Source of the DNA: Kineosporia aurantiaca JCM 3230
GTDB lineage: Bacteria > Actinomycetota > Actinomycetes > Actinomycetales > Kineosporiaceae
Direction of reading: 5' to 3'
Length of the DNA: 64,000 bases
Assembly: GCA_000719025.1 (NCBI GenBank)
Contig: JODP01000003.1
Span: forward strand, 62,001 to 126,000
This document shows positions 49,746 to 57,438 of the stretch, piece after piece. Made by a program: the position numbers and the translations under genes. Numbering within the stretch: position 1 is the stretch's first letter; the number at the start of each line of letters is the position of its first letter. The notes below the pieces were generated by a model, which had not been told where the DNA came from, did not search any database, and worked only from the letters and a program-made list of their open reading frames with translations.

Positions 49746-52475
49746 GTGGACATGACCTCGATCCGGCTCCGCCCGCGTACCGCGCTGGTCGCCCTGGCCG
49801 TGATCGGCTGCGTGGTCGTGACCGCGGCGTTCGTGATCCAGCCGGGCTCTCCCGAGACCCAGTCCCGGCTCTCGGCCGTCACGCTGACCGGATCGGCCTT
49901 CCTGGCCGGGGTGGCCGGCATCGTCCGGGCCCTGCGGACCAAGGAGTCAGGCCGGGCCCGCACCACCTGGTTCCTCTTCTCCGCGGCCGCCTTGAGCTGG
50001 ACGTTCGGATCCTTTCTGGAGTCCGGATACACGTACGTCGTGGGGCACGACGTGCCGTCCCGGGGCCTTGACGATTTCGGCTATGAACTGGTCGGACCGC
50101 TCTTCGCAGCCGGTCTGCTGCTCCTGGCGGTCCCCGAGCCCAACGTGGTGGCGCGAGCCCGGGCGCTGGTCGACGGGCTGATGATCAGCGCGGCGGTGCT
50201 CTTGGTCGGCTGGGTCGCAGTGATCGGGCCAGTGGTGCACGCCAACTCGACCAGCGTGCCCAATCGGATCGTGCTGCTCTCCTACCCGATTGCCGACACC
50301 GTCATCATCACGCTGGCCATCTACGTGGTGCTGCGAACCCGTGGTCAAGGGCTCCGGGCAGTACTGCCGGTCGAGCCGATCGTCCTGGCCGTGCTCGCCT
50401 TCGCCGTGGCCGACTCGGCCTACACCTACCTGAACTTCGAGGGCCGGTACCTGACCGGTCATTCGATCGACGCGGGCTGGTTGATCGGCTGGACCCTGCT
50501 TCTGGTCGCGGCGCTCCTGCCCAGCCCAGGCGCGCAGGCGCCGCCCAACGACGCCCTTCCCCGCCAGATCGGCCTGCTGCTGCCGTATCTGTTCATCGTG
50601 GCCGCCACCGTCGCGTCCGTCATCATTCCGCAGTTCACCGGCTTCAGCGACGGCGTGACCCGCTGGATCCGCTCGGCCCTGATCCTCCTCATGGTCCTGC
50701 GTCAGCTCTTCACCATGCGGGAGAACGACGCCCTGACCCGAGGACTGGAGCACCGGGTGGGGGAGCGCACCCAGGAGCTCGAGGCCAGCCACCAGCGCTT
50801 CCGGGCGCTGGTGGAGAACAGCTCCGACGTGGTCTTCCTGGTCGATCCCCAGGGGCGGATGCTCTACGTCAGCGAGTCGATGAACCGGGTGTTCGGCATC
50901 CCGGCGTCCTCACTGATCGGCGCGCAGGTCCAGGCGTACCTGGACGACGCGTCCCGCCGGCTCCTGAACGAGGCCCTGACCTCGGTCGCCGCCGAGCCGC
51001 TGGCCACGACCACGCTCGAGGTCGTGGCGATCATGCCGGACGGACGCCGGGTCACCACCGAGAACACCCTGACGAACCTGCTCGACGATCCCGCGGTGCA
51101 GGCGATCGTGCTGAACGCCCGGGACATCAGCGAACGCCGCCAGCTCGAGGACGAACTCGTCCACCAGGCCTTCCACGACTCGCTGACCGGCCTGGCCAAC
51201 CGGGCGCTGTTCCTGGACCGGGTGCGGCACGCGATGCGGCGCCGCACCACCGGGGTCGAGAACGTCGGCGTGCTGTTCCTCGACCTGGACGGCTTCAAGG
51301 AGGTCAACGACAGCCTCGGCCACGCCACCGGGGACGCGCTACTGGTGGACGTCGCCCGCCGGCTGACCGCCAGCCTGCGCCCCGGGGACACGATCGCCCG
51401 GCTCGGCGGGGACGAGTTCGCCATCCTGGTGGAAGGCGCGACGGCCGGCGAGGAGTTCGTCGGTGCGGCCGCCCGGATCCGCGAGGCGCTGGACCCGGCC
51501 GTCATCATCGACGAGCGGGAACTGTTCATCCGGGCCAGCATCGGGATCGCCAGCGCCGAGGTCGGCACGGTGAATGCCGACCAGCTGATCCGCAACGCCG
51601 ACCTGGCCATGTACCGGGCCAAGGAACGCCAGGACGGCGAGCCCGCGTTCTACGACCCGAGCATGCACAGCACCCTGGTGGAACGACTCGCTTTGGAGGC
51701 CGAACTCCGCAAGGCCATCGCCGACCGCCAGCTCCAGGTGCACTACCAGCCCACCTACGGGCTCGACTCCGGCGAGCTGGTCGGGGTCGAGGCCCTGGTC
51801 CGCTGGCCGCACCCGGAACGCGGCATGGTCGTGCCCGACGTCTTCATCCCGCTCGCCGAGCAGACCGGCCTGATCCACGACCTCGGCCGATTCGTCCTGC
51901 GCGAAGCCTGCTTCCAGGGCCAGGAATGGGCCCGGATGTCCCCCACCATGCCGCTCAGCATCGGCGTCAACGTCTCCGGCAAGCAGCTCCAGCGCCGCGA
52001 CTTCGCCGACGAGGTGCGCCTGGCCCTGCACGAAAGCGGCCTCGCCGCCAATCATCTCGTCCTCGAAATGACCGAGAGCGTGCTGATGAACGACTTCGAG
52101 AGCACCCTGCGAACCCTTCAGGCGCTCAAGGACATGGGCGTGCGGATCGCCATCGACGACTTCGGCACCGGCTACTCCTCCCTGAGCTACCTGCACCGCT
52201 TCCCGGTGGACATCCTGAAGATCGACCGCTCCTTCGTGGAGCGCCTCTCCGGCGCGGACGCCGAGGACAGCCTGGTCCAGAGCATCGTCCAGCTCGGCAA
52301 CACCCTGGAACTGGAGACCATCGCCGAGGGCATCGAGGAACACGCCCAGCTGCTCGCGCTGCGCCGGCTCGGCTGCACCATGGCCCAGGGCTACCACTTC
52401 GGCCGACCGGCTCCCGCCGAGGCGGTGTCCCGACTGGTGGCGGCCTCCATTCCGGTCCCCGCAGACGTCGTCTGA
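49746..52475 (+). CDS. Membrane PAS-GGDEF-EAL cyclic-di-GMP enzyme
   Basis: The 909-residue protein has about nine to ten transmembrane helices in the first 325 residues (an MHYT/MASE-like integral sensor I cannot name), a coiled linker, a PAS domain (about 350-470), GGDEF (RLGGDEF at about 552 with RPGD inhibition site) and EAL (VEALVRW at about 681). Both catalytic motifs look intact. Start is GTG 49746 or ATG 49752. It is the second such enzyme within 6 kb, with an unrelated sensor. Confidence 0.92.
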   Translation: MDMTSIRLRPRTALVALAVIGCVVVTAAFVIQPGSPETQSRLSAVTLTGSAFLAGVAGIVRALRTKESGRARTTWFLFSAAALSWTFGSFLESGYTYVVGHDVPSRGLDDFGYELVGPLFAAGLLLLAVPEPNVVARARALVDGLMISAAVLLVGWVAVIGPVVHANSTSVPNRIVLLSYPIADTVIITLAIYVVLRTRGQGLRAVLPVEPIVLAVLAFAVADSAYTYLNFEGRYLTGHSIDAGWLIGWTLLLVAALLPSPGAQAPPNDALPRQIGLLLPYLFIVAATVASVIIPQFTGFSDGVTRWIRSALILLMVLRQLFTMRENDALTRGLEHRVGERTQELEASHQRFRALVENSSDVVFLVDPQGRMLYVSESMNRVFGIPASSLIGAQVQAYLDDASRRLLNEALTSVAAEPLATTTLEVVAIMPDGRRVTTENTLTNLLDDPAVQAIVLNARDISERRQLEDELVHQAFHDSLTGLANRALFLDRVRHAMRRRTTGVENVGVLFLDLDGFKEVNDSLGHATGDALLVDVARRLTASLRPGDTIARLGGDEFAILVEGATAGEEFVGAAARIREALDPAVIIDERELFIRASIGIASAEVGTVNADQLIRNADLAMYRAKERQDGEPAFYDPSMHSTLVERLALEAELRKAIADRQLQVHYQPTYGLDSGELVGVEALVRWPHPERGMVVPDVFIPLAEQTGLIHDLGRFVLREACFQGQEWARMSPTMPLSIGVNVSGKQLQRRDFADEVRLALHESGLAANHLVLEMTESVLMNDFESTLRTLQALKDMGVRIAIDDFGTGYSSLSYLHRFPVDILKIDRSFVERLSGADAEDSLVQSIVQLGNTLELETIAEGIEEHAQLLALRRLGCTMAQGYHFGRPAPAEAVSRLVAASIPVPADVV

Positions 52476-52487
52476 CCCCAACCCGCC

Positions 52488-52493
52488 TAGGCT
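52488..52493 (+). promoter_or_regulatory. -10 box TAGGCT, leaderless-type start
   Basis: TAGGCT is six bases before the ATG of the DUF6194 gene; no ribosome site intervenes. Transcription would start at the start codon. Confidence 0.55.
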
Positions 52494-52499
52494 GGCTCG

Positions 52500-52967
52500 A
52501 TGACGGTTGACGAGATCATCACCTTCATCGAGTCACTGGGCGACGTGGTGGTACAGCGCCCCGCCGAGGGCGACGGCTCACCCGAGATCGCCTGGGGCGA
52601 CGTCTTTTTCTACTACGCCCCGGACGGACAGATCCCCCCGACCCAGCCCTTCGCCACCATCGTGACCAAGGACTACCCCGACGAGCTCCCCTCCGGCCTG
52701 GACGCGGAGGGATCGTTCCGGGTGAACCTGAGCACCGGCAAGGACGAGTTCGCGGCCCGGATCGGACGCAACCCGAAGGCCCCGGCCGGCGCTCTGGAGC
52801 CACTCAGCGCCACCGACGACGTGCTCCTCGCCCACCCCACCTACGGCTCACTGGGGTGGCTGGCGGTGAAGAACCCGGGCCCCAACACCGAGGCCGAGCT
52901 GCAGGAGCTGATCGGCCGGGCTCACTCGCTGGCCAAGGGGCGGTGGGATCGCAGCAACGGCCTCTGA
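52500..52967 (+). CDS. DUF6194 family protein
   Basis: The 155-residue protein matches the DUF6194 pattern: an N-terminal MTVDEIITFIESLGDVVVQ helix, GDVFFYYAPDG, FATIVTKDYPD and a C-terminal HPTYGSLGWLAVKNPG. It resembles MmcQ/YjbR-like small proteins but its function is not known. It is the last chromosomal gene before the integrated element. Confidence 0.82.
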   Translation: MTVDEIITFIESLGDVVVQRPAEGDGSPEIAWGDVFFYYAPDGQIPPTQPFATIVTKDYPDELPSGLDAEGSFRVNLSTGKDEFAARIGRNPKAPAGALEPLSATDDVLLAHPTYGSLGWLAVKNPGPNTEAELQELIGRAHSLAKGRWDRSNGL

Positions 52968-52995
52968 CCGGCATCAAGCCTGGTCAGAGGCCGTT
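52956..52995 (+). terminator. 14-bp stem-loop overlapping the DUF6194 stop codon
   Basis: AACGGCCTCTGACC and its exact complement are separated by 12 nt; the TGA stop lies inside the left arm. It is a strong terminator candidate placed 17 bp before the attachment site. Confidence 0.75.
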
Positions 52996-53012
52996 CTCAC
53001 GTGCTCCTAGCG

Positions 53013-53067
53013 CGGAGGGCGAGGGATTCGAACCCCCGGAGGCTTTGACACCTCAGTGGTTTTCAAG
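53013..53067 (-). other. Left attachment site: 3' half of tRNA-Ser(UGA)
   Basis: Read on the minus strand, the sequence is a tRNA-Ser from anticodon loop CTTGAAA (anticodon UGA) through a variable arm, T-arm (GGGGG TTCGAAT CCCTC) and acceptor GCCCTCC plus G discriminator. The 5' half is absent: the bases before the loop do not pair with the anticodon stem. This is the remnant left when an element integrates into a tRNA 3' end; the intact tRNA should lie to the right of the window, beyond the integrase. Confidence 0.85.
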
Positions 53068-53149
53068 AGGACCGTTCAGAATGGCCTGACCAGCACGTTC
53101 GCCGGATCCAGCGCGGGCCGTGCCCCAGCCCTGCCCCGGGACCCGAAAC

Positions 53150-53392
53150 TCACAGACCCATCGTGCGCAGATCGGCCGGCTCGGCACGGGCGAACAGTTC
53201 GGCGATCGTGATGCCCAGGGCCTCGCAGAAGCGCGGGATGTCGTTGGCCGTGGTCGTCCGCTGGCCCGACTCGATGTCGGACACCGTGTCGCCGGAGACG
53301 CCCAGGCGCTCGCCGAGCTGGCGTTGCGTCAGCTTGAGCCGAGCACGCTCGCTGCGGACGTTCGCCGCGATCACGCTTTGCAGGTCAGCCAC
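53150..53392 (-). CDS. XRE-family helix-turn-helix regulator
   Basis: This 80-residue protein is a single Cro/C1 helix-turn-helix: ANVRSERARLKLTQRQLGERLGVSGDTVSDIESGQRTT, followed by IPRFCEALGITIAELFARA. It is likely the control protein of the element or of its cargo. It starts at a GTG, and a palindrome overlaps that start, suggesting autorepression. Confidence 0.85.
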   Translation of the reverse strand: MADLQSVIAANVRSERARLKLTQRQLGERLGVSGDTVSDIESGQRTTTANDIPRFCEALGITIAELFARAEPADLRTMGL

Positions 53393-53407
53393 CTACCGAA
53401 CCGTAGG
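53392..53407. promoter_or_regulatory. Palindrome CCTAC-N6-GTAGG at the XRE gene start
   Basis: The 5-bp arms with a 6-nt centre cover the start codon and leader of the XRE gene. A dimeric repressor bound here would block its own expression. Inferred from position only. Confidence 0.45.
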
Positions 53408-53622
53408 GAGAGACTGCCGTCGGAGCGTACCGCCGATCCAGTGAACGGATCGACCATCCTCGGATTCGGCAAACTCTCCACTCTGTGGATGATCTGCCGT
53501 ATGCTTGATCTCGGCACCGCTCCACCGGAGACGGGGATGCAAGAGTCCTGGTTGGGGCGGTGCCCACCAAGCGCCCGGTGTGGTGCGGCTGACGAGTCGC
53601 ACGGAAAACACAGCCGGGGCCG

Positions 53623-53664
53623 CTGCTGCCCCGGTCCGGGTCCCTCCGCTGGCCGGGGCAGCAG
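53623..53664. repeat. 12-bp inverted repeat in a gene-free stretch
   Basis: CTGCTGCCCCGG (53623-53634) and its complement (53653-53664) flank an 18-nt loop. The stretch 53393-53777 around it holds no convincing gene; open frames through it lack starts or family features. It could encode a structured RNA, or be a terminator or an element-specific site. Confidence 0.45.
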
Positions 53665-53742
53665 TGCGCTTGCATGGGTTCTTGCTGGATTGCTATGCCC
53701 GGTTCCGATGTTCGCGCTTACCCACATGGCCCGACCAAATGA

Positions 53743-53774
53743 TTGACTTGGACTCTGCCGTCTGTCTGTATAAG
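53743..53774 (+). promoter_or_regulatory. Promoter of the cargo membrane protein gene
   Basis: TTGACT (53743-53748) is 18 bp from TGTATA (53767-53772), overlapping TATAAG. The ATG at 53778 follows within six bases, so the message is nearly leaderless. The elements are closer to the general consensus than most promoters in the window. Confidence 0.55.
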
Positions 53775-53777
53775 GAC

Positions 53778-54692
53778 ATGACGGTAAACGAGTCGGGCCA
53801 AATACCTGATTCCAGCCAAGAAAGAAGACCATTCCTGGAAGGGTTGACAGCTATCTCGGGCCTAAGCCTGGCCCTGTATTTGACTGCCTACTCATATTGG
53901 GATGCCTTCTATGGGGGCCTTGACATGACCGTTGAGCAGGCTGGCGGTGATCAAGTAACAGCGTCACTGCGTCTCGGGATCGGGATAGCGTTAACAGCGG
54001 GGACGGTGCTCCTAGCCATCGTCATACTGGCCTCTATGTTCAGCGTTTATGCCACCGGGTGGGTCTATCAGCAGACTTCCGGACATTCGCCAAAGTTGCT
54101 AGCCCGGGTGTTCCATATGCCCGCCGCATTAGCCGCCCAAGTTGTTAGCACCACACGAGTCGCGAGCCGGTTATTTTTTATTCTTTTGGTTCCTCTGATT
54201 TTTGTCCCCGCCTGGATTGCCTGGCATGTAACCTTTGGCGAAGCGGCCCTTTTTAGTTTAGGTATAGCTTTTTCGGCCTGGCTGCTCAGCGGATTCCCAA
54301 GGTCTGCCCTGATCGCAATTCTCATCGCATTATGCGCCTTTAACGGCGTACTAGCCGGATCTTCATTCGGTGAGGACGCTGCAAGATCGGTTAGGGCAAA
54401 AGGCGTATATCCCGTTCAAAACTTCTTTTTAGGGCTCCGGATTTCCTGGGGGACACTGGTTACTTCGCCAGAGTCAAGCCCACTGTTTACCGGAAAAGAG
54501 ATCCCGTATGTTTTGCTGGCGACTAACGACGAGGTTTATACGGTAGTAGATATGTGCAAGCAAACCGTTTTGCGGGTGCCAATGGGGGACCTAGTATTCA
54601 CAGAGGCCGCCTTTGGCGCCATAAACGTGGAAGATTACTGTACGGAGTATAAGCACTCTTTAGCGGATGAAGTCGAGGAAATGAAGCGCTGA
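53778..54692 (+). CDS. AT-rich cargo membrane protein of unknown function
   Basis: The 304-residue protein, best started at ATG 53778, has about five to six transmembrane helices: two near residues 25-45 and 60-90, a pair at about 128-170 and one near 175-195. A soluble C-terminal domain (about 200-304) contains YPVQNFFLGLRISWGTL and YVLLATNDEVYTVVDMCKQTVLRVPMGDL. The end of this domain resembles a small beta-propeller-like or ligand-binding module but no family is recognised. Codon use is far more AT-rich than the backbone, indicating recent transfer. It lies tail to tail with the HNH gene. Confidence 0.72.
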   Translation: MTVNESGQIPDSSQERRPFLEGLTAISGLSLALYLTAYSYWDAFYGGLDMTVEQAGGDQVTASLRLGIGIALTAGTVLLAIVILASMFSVYATGWVYQQTSGHSPKLLARVFHMPAALAAQVVSTTRVASRLFFILLVPLIFVPAWIAWHVTFGEAALFSLGIAFSAWLLSGFPRSALIAILIALCAFNGVLAGSSFGEDAARSVRAKGVYPVQNFFLGLRISWGTLVTSPESSPLFTGKEIPYVLLATNDEVYTVVDMCKQTVLRVPMGDLVFTEAAFGAINVEDYCTEYKHSLADEVEEMKR

Positions 54693-54819
54693 CGGCAAGG
54701 TCGCCCGCCAGTCCTACGGAGCGTTCCAAACCACTTCGGCCTACAGCTCCGCTGGGCAACGGCGGTAGTTGCTCTTGCTCACCGAGCCCGTAACTTATGC
54801 ACTCCTGACGACCATCGGA

Positions 54820-55740
54820 TTAGCGGTTGACCAGGTAAGCAATGAGGATCGACAGAGCGATGGTAGCGACTGCCACTGTGATCGCGCCTCCAGCGAACCA
54901 AGCCCACGGGTTTTCAAGCTCACTATGAGAGGTTTCGGATGAACGGAGGTTCATGTTTTTCGGAGGCGTTATGATCCGGGGTGAAGTTTCGACAAACTTC
55001 ACTCGTTCGGCACGGTCCAAAGCCTTTTCGAGCTTCTGTACGCTTTCGCTTAGCACGAACTGCCATTCTTCACTTGCCAATTTTTCGGCCGCTTCAAGTA
55101 ACATGTGGGCAGTTTCTTCGGATGGCATCTTTTCTGCTGCGTCCATTAGCATGCTTGAAAGGCCTTCCTCGGGCATTCTTTCACTACTAAGATAAAGTGT
55201 TGTGGCAATTTCTTCACTAGGCATCCGGTAGCCAGCTTCGACCAGAAGTTCAGTCATCGCCTCAGTCGGCATGTTTTCGCTAGCGGTTACCAACATTTGG
55301 ATTGATTCGCTACTCGGAAAGTTGATTTCGCGGAGACCGATCACCATTCGCTCAATGGCCTGGTCGATCATTTGCTCCAGTTCTTCTTCAGAGAATTTTT
55401 CAGCCAACCGCTGCGCAGGAACGTCACGAAGACGCCGCACTTTCCATTCTTTGAGTACCTTTACAGTGTATTTTTTAGGATTCCTGTCTATAGTTTTATG
55501 GTGCTTGACGCACAACCACAATAGATTGTCTGGGTCCCGCCTTGCCTCGTCATCCAATGCACTGTTCCAACGTGGCCCATTTTCCTCGGCAGCTTCTATG
55601 TGCGCCCGTTCGCAGTTAGTGACCCATCGCCCGTCCACGGGGGAGTAAATCTTGACGTCGCAATCTGGCCAGTAGCAACGTCCTTGGCCCAGCAGGGCCA
55701 AAGCTGCCGAGTCGGCTTCGCGTGGTTCCAGTCGAGCCAT
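54820..55740 (-). CDS. HNH nuclease with six 16-residue repeats and C-terminal membrane anchor
   Basis: The 306-residue protein has an N-terminal HNH zinc domain: Cys22 and Cys27, AHI with His47, DNLLWLC with Asn72 and Cys77, then HH at 80-81. Residues 141-236 are six tandem 16-residue units beginning MPSEE or a variant (F/M/L-P/A-x-E). They are followed by a charged segment and one transmembrane helix near 281-303 with a short VNR tail. The nuclease domain would thus be held at the inner membrane face by a helical stalk. GGGGGC lies three bases before the ATG. The gene is AT-rich cargo. A defence or DNA-entry role is inferred. Confidence 0.85.
   Translation of the reverse strand: MARLEPREADSAALALLGQGRCYWPDCDVKIYSPVDGRWVTNCERAHIEAAEENGPRWNSALDDEARRDPDNLLWLCVKHHKTIDRNPKKYTVKVLKEWKVRRLRDVPAQRLAEKFSEEELEQMIDQAIERMVIGLREINFPSSESIQMLVTASENMPTEAMTELLVEAGYRMPSEEIATTLYLSSERMPEEGLSSMLMDAAEKMPSEETAHMLLEAAEKLASEEWQFVLSESVQKLEKALDRAERVKFVETSPRIITPPKNMNLRSSETSHSELENPWAWFAGGAITVAVATIALSILIAYLVNR
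55033..55320 (-). repeat. Six tandem 48-bp coding repeats in the HNH gene
   Basis: The region encodes six consecutive 16-residue units, with starts FPSSES, MPTEAM, MPSEEI, MPEEGL, MPSEET and LASEEW and mostly ending in (A/S)(A/S)E(K/R/N). All units are exactly 16 residues. DNA copies have diverged, so the repeat is old at the protein level. Confidence 0.88.
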
Positions 55741-55788
55741 GTCGCCCCCATAGTTGATTACTGCCCAGATTAGATTTTAAGTGGCTGA

Positions 55789-56289
55789 TCAGATAGGGCG
55801 CTCGAATAGTGCTCCTGACATGATTCCTTCATCTTCAACGACGCGTACTAGGCGGAAGCCATGCCGTAAGTAGAAGTGATGGAGCCCTTTGTTCGTGGTC
55901 CACGCATCGAGGCGAAGGAATCCTTTGCCGGCCTGACGAGCCTGGTCGGCCGACCAGTCGAGGATGCGCGCGCCGAGCCGCTCCCTCGCGCGTCTGCGGG
56001 CGACGACCAAGCGGTGAATGTAGAGCGCTGCTTCTGGCCGGTCGGACGGTAGCCAGATGTTCGGGTCAGCGTTCTCGTCCACGGTGACCGTGGCAACCGG
56101 GCCGGTTTCGTCATACATAATCCAGAGCCGTTGGGCCTGGATCCGGTCAGTGATGGCGTCCACCCGTACCGGGTATTGCCATTGGGTCTGTCCGTTGGCG
56201 CCGAGCCACTTGGATGCTTCGTTCCACAGGTCCACGACGGCGCCCAGGTCGTCCATCGTGGCGAGCCGGAGCGGTAGTGCCTCGCTCAT
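55789..56289 (-). CDS. GNAT-family N-acetyltransferase
   Basis: The 166-residue protein has a GNAT core: LYIHRLVVARRRARERLGARIL carries the acetyl-CoA-binding loop, and FYLRHGFRLVRVVEDEG the C-terminal part. The N-terminal LRLATMDDLGAVVDLWNEAS is typical. Its start overlaps the stop of the GntR gene by 4 bp, so it is part of the element regulator operon. pSAM2-type elements carry a Nudix protein (Pif) for transfer regulation; whether this acetyltransferase has a comparable role is unknown. Confidence 0.87.
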   Translation of the reverse strand: MSEALPLRLATMDDLGAVVDLWNEASKWLGANGQTQWQYPVRVDAITDRIQAQRLWIMYDETGPVATVTVDENADPNIWLPSDRPEAALYIHRLVVARRRARERLGARILDWSADQARQAGKGFLRLDAWTTNKGLHHFYLRHGFRLVRVVEDEGIMSGALFERPI

Positions 56290-57062
56290 GACGTGGCCGC
56301 CGGGGCGTCCTGGCGGTTGTGGATGCGCTCGAAAAGGATCACGTGGCGGTCGCCCGGGATGATGAAGATGTCGCAGCGGACGGGCCGGTCGTCGGCGGTG
56401 TAGCCGGTGGCGACGTGCATGGCGACGGGAGTGCCGGCCCCAAGGTTGAGCCGTGAAACTTCCTCGGAGTTGGGCATTCTGATGTAGATCTCGTCAATGG
56501 CTCGGACTTCTACCAGGCCCTTGGATTCCATGACGAAGTTGCTGCCCTGGGGGATGTCGGCAGGGTTCATGATCGCCGTGTCCCCGGCTAGCTTGAAGTC
56601 GTAGTAGGTGTCATTGATGTTGAACGGCTCTCCGTCGAGTGACCGGACGCGCTTGCGCACGGCCACGGGGTCGCCGATGTCCAGGCCCAGGCGTGCGGCG
56701 ACGATGGGGCCGGCCGATTCCACGGCCACATCGATGGACTGGGACGGCTTGCGGCCGTCCTGGGAGAGCTGAGCCATGAACCGGTCCATCTCGGCACTGA
56801 TGCGCGGCTCGAACTCGGCCTGGGGCCGGTAGACCATGTGCCGCACGTCGCGGACGGTCGTTCCCTTGCCCTGCTGGCTGACGACCAGGCCCTGATTCAC
56901 GAGCTCGGCCAGTGCCTGGCGGGCGGTCATCCGAGCGACTTTGTACTGGTCAGTGAGCTCTTGCTGGGTCGGGATGGTGCTCCCCGGAGGGAACTCCCCC
57001 GACTGGATCCGGACCCGTAGGTCGTCGGCGATCCGGCGGTATGCGGGCAGATCTGGGCTCAT
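56286..57062 (-). CDS. GntR-family regulator with UTRA domain (KorSA-like)
   Basis: The 258-residue protein has an N-terminal winged helix (IADDLRVRIQSGEFPPGSTIPTQQELTDQYKVARMTARQALAELVNQG) and a UTRA domain from about residue 85. In pSAM2 the GntR protein KorSA represses replication and transfer of the element. Two TGGCTAGCCA palindromes flank the divergent promoter region in front of it, and a GCTAGC-rich cluster lies near 61.4 kb; these are probable binding sites. Confidence 0.9.
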   Translation of the reverse strand: MSPDLPAYRRIADDLRVRIQSGEFPPGSTIPTQQELTDQYKVARMTARQALAELVNQGLVVSQQGKGTTVRDVRHMVYRPQAEFEPRISAEMDRFMAQLSQDGRKPSQSIDVAVESAGPIVAARLGLDIGDPVAVRKRVRSLDGEPFNINDTYYDFKLAGDTAIMNPADIPQGSNFVMESKGLVEVRAIDEIYIRMPNSEEVSRLNLGAGTPVAMHVATGYTADDRPVRCDIFIIPGDRHVILFERIHNRQDAPAATS

Positions 57063-57091
57063 GCTGCCGTTCTACCAGCGCTTCCAGGAAA

Positions 57092-57101
57092 TGGCTAGCC
57101 A
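57092..57101. promoter_or_regulatory. TGGCTAGCCA operator, copy 1
   Basis: A perfect 10-bp palindrome 30 bp before the GntR start. The same palindrome recurs at 57161-57170, so both sides of the divergent promoter carry a copy. Confidence 0.65.
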
Positions 57102-57116
57102 ATCTGGCCCAAGTGC

Positions 57117-57145
57117 TTGACACCCCCACCGCACCCGCCCAATAT
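57117..57145 (+). promoter_or_regulatory. Promoter of the AICE backbone operon
   Basis: TTGACA (57117-57122) is 17 bp from CAATAT (57140-57145), close to the major sigma-factor consensus. It points towards DUF6284 and the transfer genes. An operator copy follows 15 bp downstream, where a repressor would block transcription. Confidence 0.65.
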
Positions 57146-57160
57146 CTAGCTGTGACGGCT

Positions 57161-57170
57161 TGGCTAGCCA
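57161..57170. promoter_or_regulatory. TGGCTAGCCA operator, copy 2
   Basis: A second copy of the palindrome lies 15 bp after the -10 element of the backbone promoter and 34 bp before the DUF6284 start, a position expected for a roadblock repressor site. Confidence 0.65.
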
Positions 57171-57204
57171 TTACAGCCAAGCGGACGAACGGGTGGAGGT
57201 TCGA

Positions 57205-57438
57205 ATGAGTGAGCACTGGCCGCCGGGTCCGACCCGGCGCGAACTCAAGGCGATCGAGGCCGAGTGGCCGCTGATCGAGGCCGAGATGGCCGTCACCGAC
57301 GCTGAGGCCGTGATTGCCCTTCACGGGCAGAATGTTTCGGAGCTGGACTGGGCACGGCTCCGGCTGGCTGAGGCCCGACTGTCGAAGCGGACGCGGGACG
57401 CCTTCAACCTGGGCGGCCCCTTGGACGGTGTGGCGTGA
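57205..57438 (+). CDS. DUF6284 family protein
   Basis: ATG 57205 has GGAGG eight bases upstream, giving 77 residues. It is a short helical protein (TRRELKAIEAEWPLIEAEM...LDWARLRLAEARL) of the DUF6284 type seen at this position in many AICEs. Function is unknown. It overlaps the next gene by 4 bp. Confidence 0.8.
   Translation: MSEHWPPGPTRRELKAIEAEWPLIEAEMAVTDAEAVIALHGQNVSELDWARLRLAEARLSKRTRDAFNLGGPLDGVA

Noticed and set aside
53120..53746. 208-codon plus-strand frame opposite the XRE gene
   Set aside because: It overlaps the clear XRE helix-turn-helix gene on the other strand and continues into a hairpin-containing region without any domain.
53505..53777. N-terminal extension of the cargo membrane protein
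   Set aside because: The extension is GC-rich with no membrane-protein character; a good promoter lies at 53743-53772, directly before ATG 53778.
57116..57180. Start of the DUF6284 gene at 57160
   Set aside because: That start would place the second operator inside the coding region and has no ribosome site; ATG 57205 has a good GGAGG.
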